Below are positions 1-9,744 of a stretch of DNA of 64,000 bases, piece after piece. This stretch comes from Metarhizium brunneum (taxonomy: Eukaryota > Ascomycota > Sordariomycetes > Hypocreales > Clavicipitaceae), in assembly GCF_013426205.1 (NCBI RefSeq), contig NC_089422.1, positions 9,203,001-9,267,000 of the forward strand. The letters are read 5' to 3'. The stretch's first letter is position 1; every line of letters begins with the position of its first letter. The position numbers were made by a program, and so were the translations under genes. The notes below the pieces were generated by a model, which worked only from the letters and a program-made list of their open reading frames with translations, was not told the origin of the DNA and ran no database searches.

Positions 1-12
1 AGCTGCTCGTGG

Positions 13-1375
13 CTATTCTGTACGCGCCTTGGGTGCTGTGTGGGCCCCCCCGTCGCTGATGATGACGCCCAGAATCCAGCAGTTGACCAGGAAGAAGGCC
101 ACGGATGACGCCCACAGGCCAGGGAAGAAGGTGCTGCGTCCCAAAAACTCCAGCTCGTACCCCTGGTGCAGCCACGCTCCTTGCGAGACGAGCCATAGGA
201 CCAACGCCGTCATGCCCAGGCGCGGCTTGCGCAGGAATGTCGAGGTGGGGAGGTACAAGGGCAGGAAGATCATGTACCAGAGGAAATACTACGCTTGTTA
301 GCCCGCCCCGTGAAGATGCCCGTTTCGTCGATAGGAAGTTTCTAGTGTGCCGGGAACGGCTTACCTGCGAGGTGCACACCTTGTTGAAGGTGACAAAGGC
401 AAACGTCTGCGCCATCATGGTCGTCGCCAGGTCCTTCTTGGCCAGTACCAGCGGAATGAGGACGCACGAGAGCGACAGCTGCGGGAGGAAGGCGAGCGAC
501 TCGGCGTGCAGGGGGATACCTGGCCGCGAGGACGCGAGGTACAGCAGGACGTTGTAGGGCGAGAAGTTGTGCCGGTGGTCGATGCGAGTGAGGTGGTGGA
601 AGAAGGTGTGCACGAGGAACGGGCGGCCGTAGCTGCGGAAGTCTGTTTGAGTAACTGCGGCACGACGAGGAGACGAAAAAGGGGGGGAGACATACACGGC
701 GTACATGAGGACGTTGAGTCCTGTAAAGGTGGCGAGGCTCACGGCGGCGAGCTGGATTCTGTCCCGGGACAGGAATCGCGCGCGGCGGCGGGCCGGCTTG
801 CGACGCGGGCGGTCGTCGTCCATCCACCACGCGATGGCGGGCGCCCAGATGCACGGGTATATCTTGAAGTGGACGCCGAGGCCGAGCAGCGCGGCGGCGA
901 GGTTGACCCTGTGCCCTTCGGCGGCCCAGACGAGCGCCGTGGCCAGGACGCCCAGCAGGCCCTCGGCGCTGCCGCGCGTGCTGATGGTCGCGACCATGGG
1001 GTTCCAGAGCCACAGGGCGGCGAAGGCGCCCGCTTGCTCGGGGGGGATGCCCCTACGGCGGAGGATGCGGAGGATGAGCCACCCGGCGAGGAGGTCGGCG
1101 AGGGCGAAGACGACTTTGCCGAAGGAGAAGAAGGACACGGTGGGGAGGAGGAGCCATGCCAGGAGAGGGGTGTAGCGGTAGGTGTCGCGCGCGTAGGGGG
1201 ACTGCGCGTGCCAGACGTAGCGGGATGCGTCGGTGAAGACGAGGTAGTCGATGTCTGTGTATTTGATGGCCGAGTGGGCGTCTTGGTAGGTGCCGTACAC
1301 GAGGAGCGCGGCGCGGAGGAGGGCGGCGATGAGGAGGAGCGGCGTTGGGCGGAGGAGCGATGCCATCATGGCCAT
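13..1375 (-). CDS. GPI14: GPI mannosyltransferase 1 (PIG-M/GPI14 family)
   Basis: Adds the first alpha-1,4 mannose to the GPI anchor precursor on the lumenal side of the ER; a GT-C multi-membrane enzyme using dolichol-phosphate-mannose. Three exons: complement(13..288, 365..632, 696..1375), giving 407 aa, close to the family's usual ~400-425. Both introns (63 and 76 bp) have GT/AG ends. Family hallmarks seen: a DAHSAIKYTDIDYLVFTDA block near the N-terminus (the acidic lumenal loop), RDTYRYTPLLAWLL, the HHLTRIDHRHNFSPYN block in exon 2, and QGAWLHQGYELEFLG near the C-terminus. Start chosen at the first ATG of an M-A-M-M cluster followed by a hydrophobic segment; no upstream in-frame ATG was seen before it. 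Divergent from the TRAX gene. Identity is secure from conserved blocks; activity is inferred from the family. Confidence 0.93.
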
Positions 1376-1766
1376 GGCGTTGGCGACGGCGGCGATGCGA
1401 CGATCAATGAGGATTGAGAGACGTCGGTGGAGGTGTTTCCCATGCTTGCGGGCGGGAGGGGGAGCTTATGTCGATGCTGGCGGCGGAGTGCGTTCCGCCC
1501 TGCTCTTCACATCCCTTGGTGTTGATTCACACGTGCAAGCTTGAGCTTGGAGCTTGGAGCTTGATGGCACCTTGTGTCTGGTGGGATGCAGTTGGGGGGA
1601 TGGGGAAAAACGTGGGGCGCAAATTGTTAGTGCGGCTCCCAATCCGTCACACCAGACCGGACCGTTCAATGGGGATGCGTTTGGCGAACCCACATCCATC
1701 AACAACAACCTCACTTGGCCCCGTTGAAAACCATCACCAAAAGTATCAAAATTTGGACGCGTGAAC
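1376..1766. promoter_or_regulatory. Shared divergent promoter region of GPI14 and the TRAX gene
   Basis: The 391 bp between two divergent start codons must hold both promoters. I see a short local repeat (gcttggagcttggagcttga near 1545-1563) but no clear TATA box or named operator. Confidence 0.5.
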
Positions 1767-2681
1767 ATGCCCGCGGGAACTAAGAGAGACCGAGACGGCA
1801 ACGCGCGCTCCAGATCATCGCAGGACGCGCCCCGCACCAGATTCCAGTCCCTGTTTGAAAACTTTCGCGATGAGCTGGATGAGCACTATGATCGGAAGGA
1901 GAGGGTAGTCAAGGCGTCGAGGGACGTCACCGCCCAGAGTAAGAAGATGTACGCTTCCCACTGTAATGTATTATATATACACACTGTACTAATTCTGGGG
2001 AAAAAAGTATTTTTGCGCTGCAACGGTAAGATGAGATGAGCAGCTACACATGCACACAAACATACATACAAAACGTGGTGACTTTCGACACCTTGGCTCA
2101 CAAGAATTAGAGTAAAACACATCAACCAAGGCCTGCCCCCGTCTACGGAAAAGGACGTGACCACACGCATGGCTGAAATCACGGCACTCCTGCAATCCAT
2201 CTCCCCGGATGTGCAGTCCATAAACCGCCACCGATACAGCTGGTCGCTTCGATGCCTCGAGGAGCTGGTCGAGGCGCTCTCGTTTGCGCACTACCTCCGC
2301 CACCAGAAGCTGATTACTCCCCAGGAGGCGGCGGCTTCTACCCCGGGAGACATTGCGCTCACGCCGCACGACTACATGTTTGGCGTCTTTGACCTCTTTG
2401 GCGAAATGATGCGGTTTGCGACGGTGACGACGGCGCAGCATGGGGAGATGCTGGGCGGCGAGGATGGGCGGAACATACTGGGCGATATTCAGGAGCTGGG
2501 GTGTGCGTTTGAGGCGCTGCGGGAGATTCCCACCAGGGACTACAGGAACAAGATGGAGGCCATGAGGCAGAGCGTGAGCAAGGTGGAGAAGCTGGGCTAC
2601 GGGCTTGCTGTCAGGGGGAGCGAGAGACCCAAGGGGTGGGTGCCTGACATGAAGGACGACGTGGAGGCCGGGAGTCCCTGA
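1767..2681 (+). CDS. Translin-associated factor X (TRAX) homologue
   Basis: Translin-superfamily protein, a partner of translin in the C3PO-type RNase complex that processes small RNA and tRNA fragments. Built from three exons: 1767..1948, an 18-bp micro-exon 2008..2025, and 2111..2681, giving 256 aa. The micro-exon restores the conserved S-K-K-x-I-F-x-L-Q-R helix that follows the D-x-T motif in TRAX. Downstream the protein shows the LEELVEALSFAHYL helix, the LTPHDYMFGVFDLFGEMMR helix bearing the acidic residues that are catalytic in TRAX (D and E of the D-L-x-G-E motif), and the C-terminal KVEKLGYGLAVRGSE block. Both introns have GT-AG ends; intron 1 has a CTAAT-like branch site. The closer match is TRAX rather than translin, from the F-G-E-M-M-R region and the GSE-P ending. 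Confidence 0.88.
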
Positions 2682-3700
2682 TTGACGCTGCAAGGAGGGA
2701 TGTGAGAGATGCACTTTGTGACTTCTTGGGGCAGTGGCCATGTGGGCATGTTGGAGAGGTTGGCGAGCGGTACACTTGTTGAGAAACCGGGAGAAGATGA
2801 TGGATCATGCTGTATGCAGACCGTCATGGACAGAATATGCTTCTTGCTTTGCTGGGGCCTTGTGTGTTAGCCGCATTTCCCTATTTTGCCTTTCTAACCA
2901 TGTGCCAAAAGTCAATAATGGACTATTTTGGGTTCGGTATGGACATGGACCGCCTTTGATGAGCATGATGAGGCCCACGGATGCTGAGCACGTGGATGCC
3001 GCGTCCTCAAGCTGGCCCTTTAGTGTATACAGAAAATGCACCAGGACATTACAACAAAGCTTGGATAGGCCGGTCTTCTATTGACTTTCGATGCCGTCCA
3101 AGCCTTGGGGTTAGCCCACTGCGGGTGTACCTGAATCGGCGCCACGTGGTTACCGTGTCTGTACCTGCCAAGTCCCATGCCACAGTGCATGTAGGCCATC
3201 GATACAATGAACAACCCGGATACATGCTGCCAAAACCAAGATTCTCGTATATTGCTTTAGCTGTCGTAGTCGTCCCCGATTAGGTTTGCTCTTCCTTGTT
3301 TCTTTTTCAAGCGTCATCTCGTCGTGGCTGGGGATCTTTTAGCCATCATTTACACTTTGGTTTGAGTACCAGAGATCTCGATCCCATTGTTTGAGCAGGT
3401 ACCGCCGTCAGCCTTTGTGAAGGGCAGACCTGCCATTGTAAGGTGAAATAATGGCGAATCTGTGCTGGCTTTTGTACACGTAGTGCTCAGATAGCAACAC
3501 AAGGACATCTCATTACAAGTGAGCTGCTCGTTGATGAACACTCCCGTGAAAAAGGACACACAATACCTTTGCCGTGACTAGCCAAAGAACATCTCTCATC
3601 TTGACATTCGACGTCCTTCGACGTAGACAGCGAGGACGCCATTGTATCGAAACCTTATTGTCTTGTACAGTGTGGGCTCGGACTACCTGGCCCGCGGGCC

Positions 3701-3891
3701 CCCTTGGTGAACCTTGAAAATGCATTATTCTAGACTATTTCCCGTATTCCAAGGCTGGACCTCCTCTGGATGCCTTGGGTCGTGTGTCGGCGCATCGAGG
3801 ACCCCCTCGGTGAACCTTGAAAATGCATTATACTAGTCCATCTCGCTTATTCCAAGGCCTGCCTCCTCTGGATGCCTTAGATCGTGTGTCA
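3701..3891. repeat. Tandem duplication, two ~88-bp copies 103 bp apart
   Basis: Copy A (3701-3788) and copy B (3804-3891) share GGTGAACCTTGAAAATGCAT, TATTCCAAGG and CTCCTCTGGATGCCTT in the same order, with scattered substitutions. Function unknown. Confidence 0.85.
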
Positions 3892-4003
3892 TTACATCGA
3901 TGTAGTTTTGGTATCCATAAGGCTTGGATATAGACTTTGCCCGAGTTTTGATAGCGAGGAAGGCGTCCCGGCCTTTGGAACCCCGTAGAATTTGAAATTC
4001 CTC

Positions 4004-4011
4004 TATATAAA
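4004..4011 (+). promoter_or_regulatory. Possible TATA box (TATATAAA)
   Basis: A good TATA match about 940 bp before the next start codon. If used, the whole minisatellite would lie in the transcribed leader. No transcript data support it here. Confidence 0.35.
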
Positions 4012-4129
4012 TGTAGCCGGGGCCTGCACTCTTGATTCTGTTCTTCCTGATTTGTCCTCCCACAGTTCATTTCCCCTTGAGTTTCTTGACACTGCAATTC
4101 TCTTTGAACTTGCTGCCACTTTCATCACT

Positions 4130-4925
4130 GCTCGTGCCAGCACTTTGCAGTACAGAACCCACATACAAGCAAGTATTTCCTTCTGATCCCCGATCTATAC
4201 ACACATCACTTCATTCCCCCTGAACTTGCTGTTACTTTCCCCCCCTTGAACTTCCTGCCCCCTTTTCTACTGCTGTCTACGTGCCTTTCTTTGCACTACA
4301 GCACTTACAAACAACTATTTGCATACTTCATCACCATCGAAGTCCCTGCTTCCCCTATTTCTGCTGTCTACGTGCGCTTTATTGCACTACAGCACTTATT
4401 ATTTACACCAGACACTTCATCTTTTCTGAAGTCCCTGGTCCCCCTCCTATTGCTGTCTACGTGCACCTTATCGCACTGCAGCACTTACAAACACCTATTT
4501 ACACACTTCAAGTTGGCTGAAGTCCCTGTTCCCCCTCCCACTGCTGTCTACGTGCCGCCTTTTGCACTACAGCATTTATTATTACACACTTCATCTCTCT
4601 TGAAGTCCCTGTTCCCCTACCCCTGCTGTTTACGTGCCCCCTTATTGCACCACAGCACCTATTATTTACACATTGACTTCACCTTCCTTGAAGTCCCTGC
4701 CCCCCTTATCACCGCTGTTTACGTGCCACCTCTTTGCACTACAGCAACTATTATTTACACACTTCATCTTTGTTGAAGTCCCTGTTCCCCTACCCCTGCT
4801 GTTTACGTGCCACCTTACTGCACAACAGCATCTATTATTACACAGCAGTGCCTTCATCTTCCCCGAAGTCCCTGTTCCCCTACTGCTGTCTACGTGCCGC
4901 CTTTTGCACTACAGCACTTATAAAC
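4130..4925 (+). repeat. Pyrimidine-rich minisatellite, about 8 clear units of 83-93 bp
   Basis: Units recur with TGCTGTCTACGTGC or TGCTGTTTACGTGC near 4270, 4363, 4449, 4540, 4623, 4708, 4796 and 4882. Each continues with TTTGCACTACAGCACTTA, a TATTTACACACTTCA segment and GAAGTCCCTGTTCCCC. A degenerate unit precedes at about 4130-4260. The last unit ends just before the ATG at 4954. CTACAG in each unit resembles a splice acceptor, so unit-based alternative leader splicing is conceivable but unproven. Confidence 0.88.
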
Positions 4926-4953
4926 ACCTGTTACTTTCCGCCAACCAGTCATC

Positions 4954-6796
4954 ATGCCTTTCGTTCCCTTTGATGAGGAGATGACCGACTTGTTCCAGGA
5001 GTCCTGGCTTTCGGAAGACCCAGATGCCAACACTGGGTCAATACCGATTGTCCTTGATCCTGAGCAAGCCCCGATTGGCCTTTACGTACCGGCCGAACAG
5101 GAGCCCGCTGCCGCCACTGCCGCCGCTGCCGCCTCTTTCGTGGACCCCAGCATGCTCGGTTTGGACGGTACTGGCGGCGACTTTCTTCCTGGTTTTCAAC
5201 CTTTGGACAATGGTATGACGGACCCCATGGACGTGGACAACATTCCTGATCATCAGGACGAATTGCCCACTCCCCTTGGCGGTTTGAACGGCTCTCTGGT
5301 TTCGGGTAAATTTATCAATCTAGATGACACTAGTCATCTAGATATCTTTCTTAATCTGGACAACGCCGGCAATCTGGACAACGCTGGCAATCTGGACACC
5401 TCTGCTGTAGACCCGCTGGTGTATTACTCGCCGCCAAAAGTCCAGCATATACAGCCCAATTCATGGCAGCTGGGCCCTCGGAGCGCATGGGACGCCTACC
5501 AGCCCTCGAACTTCCCGGTTTCGTCGGCTGGTCACGAATTCGAACAATTTCACATCAAGTTCGACTATCGCCCCTTGCCGCCCAGCCGAAGCCTACGCGA
5601 GCCCAAGGCAGCCAAGATGTACGTTGAAAAGTACACACCTCGGGAGCCGAAATGGGCGTATCCCATCGTCCTGGTCCACGGCGATTTCCACACGGGCAAA
5701 ATCTGGGCCACCAAGCCCGACGGCAAGCAAGGATGGGCGGCCTTTTTCATCAACAAGGGCTTCACCGTCTACGTCGTCGACCTGCCTGCCTGCGGACGAT
5801 CCATCGAATTCGACCAGTCCATCGTCCAATGGAGCAAGTACGCGAGCTGCACGGCAAAGCTCACCCGCGACAATGCCGAAGCCACGTGTACAGCGGCGAG
5901 CAAGTTCCAGCGATGGCCCGACGCCCACAAGCACACCCAATGGCCAGGAGTAAGTTTCCCCCAATTTTCCCGTTGACAATTTCGTTTTCCGCAACCGTTT
6001 CGTGCTAACTTAAAAGTAGAATGGACTGCGAGACGACGGAATTTTCGAAACGTACATGGCTTCGACGGTGCCCCTGTACTTCCGCCGACACGAACGACAA
6101 GCCATCGGCAAGGAGGCCCTGACAAAGCTCGTCCAGCGCACCGGGCCGGCCATTCTCCTCGGCGAAGGGAGCGGCGCCACGCTCTCGTACCTGGCGGCGG
6201 ACGCGCTCCCCGACACCGTCAAGGCCGTCCTGGCCGTGGAGCCCGCCGGCCCCCCGGGAGGCACAAGCCGCGCGCTCAAGGACAACGCGCTCGTCTTCAC
6301 CAACCAGGTCCGGTACTTCGCGCAGCACCGGCCGTACGGGCTGGCCGACATCCCGCTCACTTTCGAGCCGGCTGTGCCCGAGCCGGCCTACGACGAGCAC
6401 GGCGTCACCCAGCCGCCGCTGGACCTGTTTGCGACCGCCGTGGGCACCAGCAACGGCGTCTGCCTGCTTCAGCGTGGCGGGCCGGAGCTCAGGCAGGCCG
6501 ACACCACGGGCAGGGTGCTGCCGCCGGAGGCGCGCCCGGGCATGGTCAGGAAGCTGGCGGCGCTGGGCAAGGTGTGCCAGCTCGTGGTGACGGCGGAGGC
6601 GAGCCACCACGCGACGTGCGACGGGGCCACGGTCGCGTTTATGCGGCAGGCTGGCGTCGGCGTCGACCACATCAAGCTCGAGGAGGCGGGTGTCTGTGGC
6701 AACGGCCACCTCATGTACCTGGAGAAGAATAGCGACGCGGTCGCCCAGGTCATCCTTGAGTGGGTGGTGTCGAGGGTGCCAGGGGCCTCGTTGTGA
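4954..6796 (+). CDS. Alpha/beta hydrolase-fold protein with acidic low-complexity N-terminal extension
   Basis: Two exons, 4954..5949 and 6020..6796, intron with GTAAGT donor, GCTAAC branch and TAG acceptor; 590 aa. Residues 1 to about 215 are acidic and low-complexity, with short repeats of a D-N-A-G-N-L unit and an Ala run; there is no signal peptide. From about residue 230 the chain matches a fungal/bacterial alpha/beta hydrolase group: P-I-V-L-V-H-G strand, W-x-x-x-P-D-G-x-x-G-W-A, VYVVDLPACGRS, and a C-terminal GNGHLMYLEKNSD block carrying the His. The nucleophile elbow reads G-E-G-S-G at residues 380-384, so the usual central Ser of GxSxG is Gly. It may be catalytically altered or inactive. 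The extension is unusual for the family; an annotation join is unlikely because the frame is continuous across it. Confidence 0.82.
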
Positions 6797-7440
6797 AGGC
6801 ACTGGGAAGATTTTGGGAACCGGTTTCCGGGGACTTGGGAAGGTTGGACGGAGACGGGACTGGGAAGGGACACTGCGCTGGATATTGCTGAAGGCTGCTA
6901 CTCCTTTTCCCACTGGATTTTAAAGAGGGCAGCGGGACTTGTTTTGGTTTTGTTACTGCGAAATGGGAATGGGAACTTGGGAGTCTGGGATTGCGAATTT
7001 GTCTTTTCTGTTGGCGTTATTATTGATAACGGGCGCTTGGGACATAACACACCAGACCTGTTTATTGCACGTAATTGGAATTACAGCTGCGACGGTGTTT
7101 AAGACAAACAATGGAACATTTTTTTTTTTTTACGCTCATGAAGCAAAGTGAAGTAAGGTGAAGTAAAGTGAAGTGAAAGATGAACATGGTATGATTGCCC
7201 TGTTGCTCGTGATGTAGTCGCGCGGTCCATCTCATTGGCCATATTGCCAGCAACGCCCCCGCTCTCCAGGGTTTCAGCACAAGTAGCTGCCATCGCATGA
7301 CGGACAATTGGCCACGGCAGCCCGTTAGCAGGATACTTTGTCATGACTGTTCGTGAACAGCCACTGGTAGCGTATGTGCTTTGTGATGAGAAATATAAAG
7401 CCAAGTATCCCGCCGTCACACGGCATCGTGAAAAGTCACA
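6797..7440. other. Intergenic region
   Basis: Holds a T tract (about 7120-7131) followed by four 10-bp direct repeats of an AAGTAAAGTG-type unit (7141-7180). No gene recognised. Confidence 0.6.
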
Positions 7441-8130
7441 ATGACCACTACGCACTCACCTGACACCATGTCTTGCGAGTACCCCGTCGCGTACGCAAAC
7501 CTCAACCTCTTCGACGATGACGAAGCCCGGTGGCGGGCCGTGCAGACGCGCGACGCCGTAGCAGACGGCTTCTTCGTCTACGCCGTCAAGACGACAAAGG
7601 TGTACTGCCGGCCCATCTGCAAGGCCCGGCTGGCCCGCCGGTCCAACGTCCGCTTCTACGCGACGGGGGCGCAGGCGCAGGCGGCCGGGTTCAGGGCGTG
7701 CAAGCGCTGCCGGCCCGAAATGGAGGGCCTCATGCCCGAGGAGCGCGCCGTCCGGCGGATCCGCGCGTTTGTCCTGGAGCGCGCCGGCGCGGCGGCGGGC
7801 GAGGAGGGCTTGAGCCTGAGCCAGATGGCCGGGAGGTCGGGGCTGTCCAAGTGGCACTTTCACAGGGTGTTCAAGAGGACCGTGGGCGTGACGCCGTTTG
7901 AGTACCTGCGGAACGAGAGGGCTGCCTGGGGAAGCGCGACGGGGGATGGCGAGGGAGTGTGGGATGGGGGACAGGCTGCGATGGCCGGGGCGTTTGGCTT
8001 GGACGACTTCAATCTTTGGACCGTGGGCACCGTGGGCTTGGAGACAGACGGTTCTGGCGAGAGCCCGGGTGTGAGTCTGGGGCTGGAGCTGGATGATTTG
8101 TTGGTTTGGCCGGATGAGGCGACGGGATGA
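7441..8130 (+). CDS. Ada-type methylphosphotriester (Zn-Cys4) domain plus AraC-like HTH protein
   Basis: Single exon, 229 aa. Residues about 20-92 match the metal-binding N-terminal domain of E. coli Ada, which accepts methyl groups from DNA phosphotriesters on a zinc-bound Cys. The four Cys fall at 56, 60, 87 and 90, with the same spacing (4, 27, 3) as Ada Cys38/42/69/72. Residues about 110-155 read as an AraC-type helix-turn-helix (S-L-S-Q-M-A-G-R-S-G-L-S, then F-H-R-V-F-K, then G-V-T-P-F-E-Y). There is no O6-alkylguanine transferase domain. Likely role: alkylation sensing or repair. The ATG sits directly after AAGTCACA. A bacterial origin of the family in fungi is plausible but not shown by this sequence alone. 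Confidence 0.88.
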   Translation: MTTTHSPDTMSCEYPVAYANLNLFDDDEARWRAVQTRDAVADGFFVYAVKTTKVYCRPICKARLARRSNVRFYATGAQAQAAGFRACKRCRPEMEGLMPEERAVRRIRAFVLERAGAAAGEEGLSLSQMAGRSGLSKWHFHRVFKRTVGVTPFEYLRNERAAWGSATGDGEGVWDGGQAAMAGAFGLDDFNLWTVGTVGLETDGSGESPGVSLGLELDDLLVWPDEATG

Positions 8131-8931
8131 CGAGGCGAATGGGCGCGAGGCTCAGGAATTGGGTTCTGCAACGGGGTTGCGCTGCGCATGGCCGCCGAGC
8201 ACTACGACATGGGCCGTGATACAATAAGGACCCGACAACATGGATGGATGGCTGGCAGCGAAACCCGTGCGGATGCTCACGGTCGCTGCCGGGAGAAGAA
8301 AAGAGCGTCAAAACCCGAAGACCGTCTAACCCCGAGCAGAGGTTGGGTGCACCGCACCGCTATCGCCATCAGCCAAGCACATCCCGGCACGCATGAATCT
8401 GAGAGGCCGCGGTGAACACACTTGCTCTCGGAGCGCAAAGGCCGGTCAGATTTGCTTCCAGGTGCCATCCTCTCGGCAGACTTGCCGTGGGATGGTTACG
8501 CGACGCTGACTAAAACAAGGCCTGTGATTGGCCGTGCCCGCCGCCACACCCTTGCAGTGATGAACGACTACTCTGCGCCTCTGACTGAGACGGACAGTCG
8601 ACAGTCCGTGGTTCGTCCTCTTGCGCAACGCGGTGTGCAGAAAAGGGAAAAGACCGACTTGACGCACTGCATTGCAAGCTGCGGGATTGGCTGGATTTGC
8701 GTTCTGGTCTGCCGGCCGGGGCGCGAGACACTGCATCCTCGAGCGCCACTTACACCAGCCGTCTAACACACACACATACTTAAGGACATATCTCGACTCT
8801 CATACACAAAACCGCCATCCACCACCCTCACTCTTTCTCCGTCCCCCCAACGCATCCACCAATCCCCATCAGAGGAAGCAAACCAAAAACCAACCAGATA
8901 CACAAAACAACGCCGAGAATTAAAAAAAAAG
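8131..8931. other. Intergenic region and CA-rich leader of the VIT gene
   Basis: No gene recognised. The last ~150 bp before the ATG at 8932 are C/A-rich (CACACACATA, then CATCCACC motifs) and end in a run of A, typical of a fungal 5' leader. Confidence 0.6.
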
Positions 8932-9744
8932 ATGCCGCCTACAGAATCATCCCCCCTGCTCCCCGCAGAACCTCGCACCGAGGCGCCCTTCCCTCGCGCC
9001 TACGACTCCAAGTCGCTCGAGACGCGGTCGACGTCGTCCCACTCGAGCGGCGGCTCCGGCTCCCCGCGCTTCGACTACGGCGACGTGCTCCGCGACGTCA
9101 TCATCGGCTTCTCGGACGGCGTGACGGTGCCGTTTGCCCTGACGGCCGGCCTGTCCAGCCTCGGCAGCACCAAGCTCGTCATCATGGGCGGCCTCGCGGA
9201 GCTCTTCTCGGGCATGATCTCCATGGGCCTGGGCGCGTACCTGGCCGCCGTGACGGAGCGCGACACCTACGAGGCCGAGCAGGAGGAGCGCGCCGCCTGC
9301 CCGCCCCCCGAGCAGCGCGCCGAGACGCACGCCATCCTCGAGCGCTACGGCGTCTCGCGCGCCGCCGCCGGCCCCATTGTCGACGAGCTCTGCGCCGACG
9401 AGCGCCGCTGGCTGCGCTTCAAGATGGACTTTGACCTGCGTGCCGAGCGGCCCGCCGCGCACCGCGCCTGGGTGTCGGGCGTCACTATGGGCCTGAGTTA
9501 CTTCGTCGGCGGGCTGATTCCCATGGTTCCCTACTTTTTGCTGGATAATATCCGCGACGCGCTGGTGGTTAGTGTTGCTGTGACGGTTGTTATCTTGTTG
9601 GGATTCGGGTATGTTAAGAACTATGTTGCTATTCGGAATCATCGCGCTGGTGCGTGGGGCGCTTTGCAGACGTTGGTTATTGGCGTCCTGGCTGCTGGTA
9701 CGAGCTACCTCATTGTCAAGAGTTTGGATAGAGGCGAGACGTGA
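8932..9744 (+). CDS. Vacuolar iron/manganese transporter, CCC1/VIT family
   Basis: Single exon, 270 aa. Moves Fe2+ or Mn2+ into the vacuole. After a Ser-rich cytosolic N-terminus, the family signature begins with D-V-I-I-G-F-S-D-G-V-T-V-P-F-A, followed by the GLAELFSGMISMGLGAYLA helix, a charged cytosolic metal-binding loop rich in Glu (T-Y-E-A-E-Q-E-E-R), and three further membrane helices including G-L-S-Y-F-V-G-G-L-I-P-M-V-P-Y. Five membrane segments in all, as expected. Length is normal. Paralogues of this family differ in metal use, so no yeast symbol is assigned. Confidence 0.92.
   Translation: MPPTESSPLLPAEPRTEAPFPRAYDSKSLETRSTSSHSSGGSGSPRFDYGDVLRDVIIGFSDGVTVPFALTAGLSSLGSTKLVIMGGLAELFSGMISMGLGAYLAAVTERDTYEAEQEERAACPPPEQRAETHAILERYGVSRAAAGPIVDELCADERRWLRFKMDFDLRAERPAAHRAWVSGVTMGLSYFVGGLIPMVPYFLLDNIRDALVVSVAVTVVILLGFGYVKNYVAIRNHRAGAWGALQTLVIGVLAAGTSYLIVKSLDRGET

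Larger units (their letters stand above)
2682..4953. other. Long non-coding stretch upstream of the fusion hydrolase
   Basis: No convincing gene. It holds a tandem duplication at 3701-3891, a TATA-like site at 4004 and a pyrimidine-rich minisatellite from about 4130 to the next start codon. Open frames running through the minisatellite reflect its repeat period and are not credited as genes. Confidence 0.6.

Noticed and set aside
4246..4984. Long open frames through the minisatellite (up to 176 codons)
   Set aside because: They follow the repeat unit and have no domain; nearly every frame stays open for the same reason.
6005..6913. 302-codon minus-strand open frame
   Set aside because: Antisense of the second exon of the fusion hydrolase.
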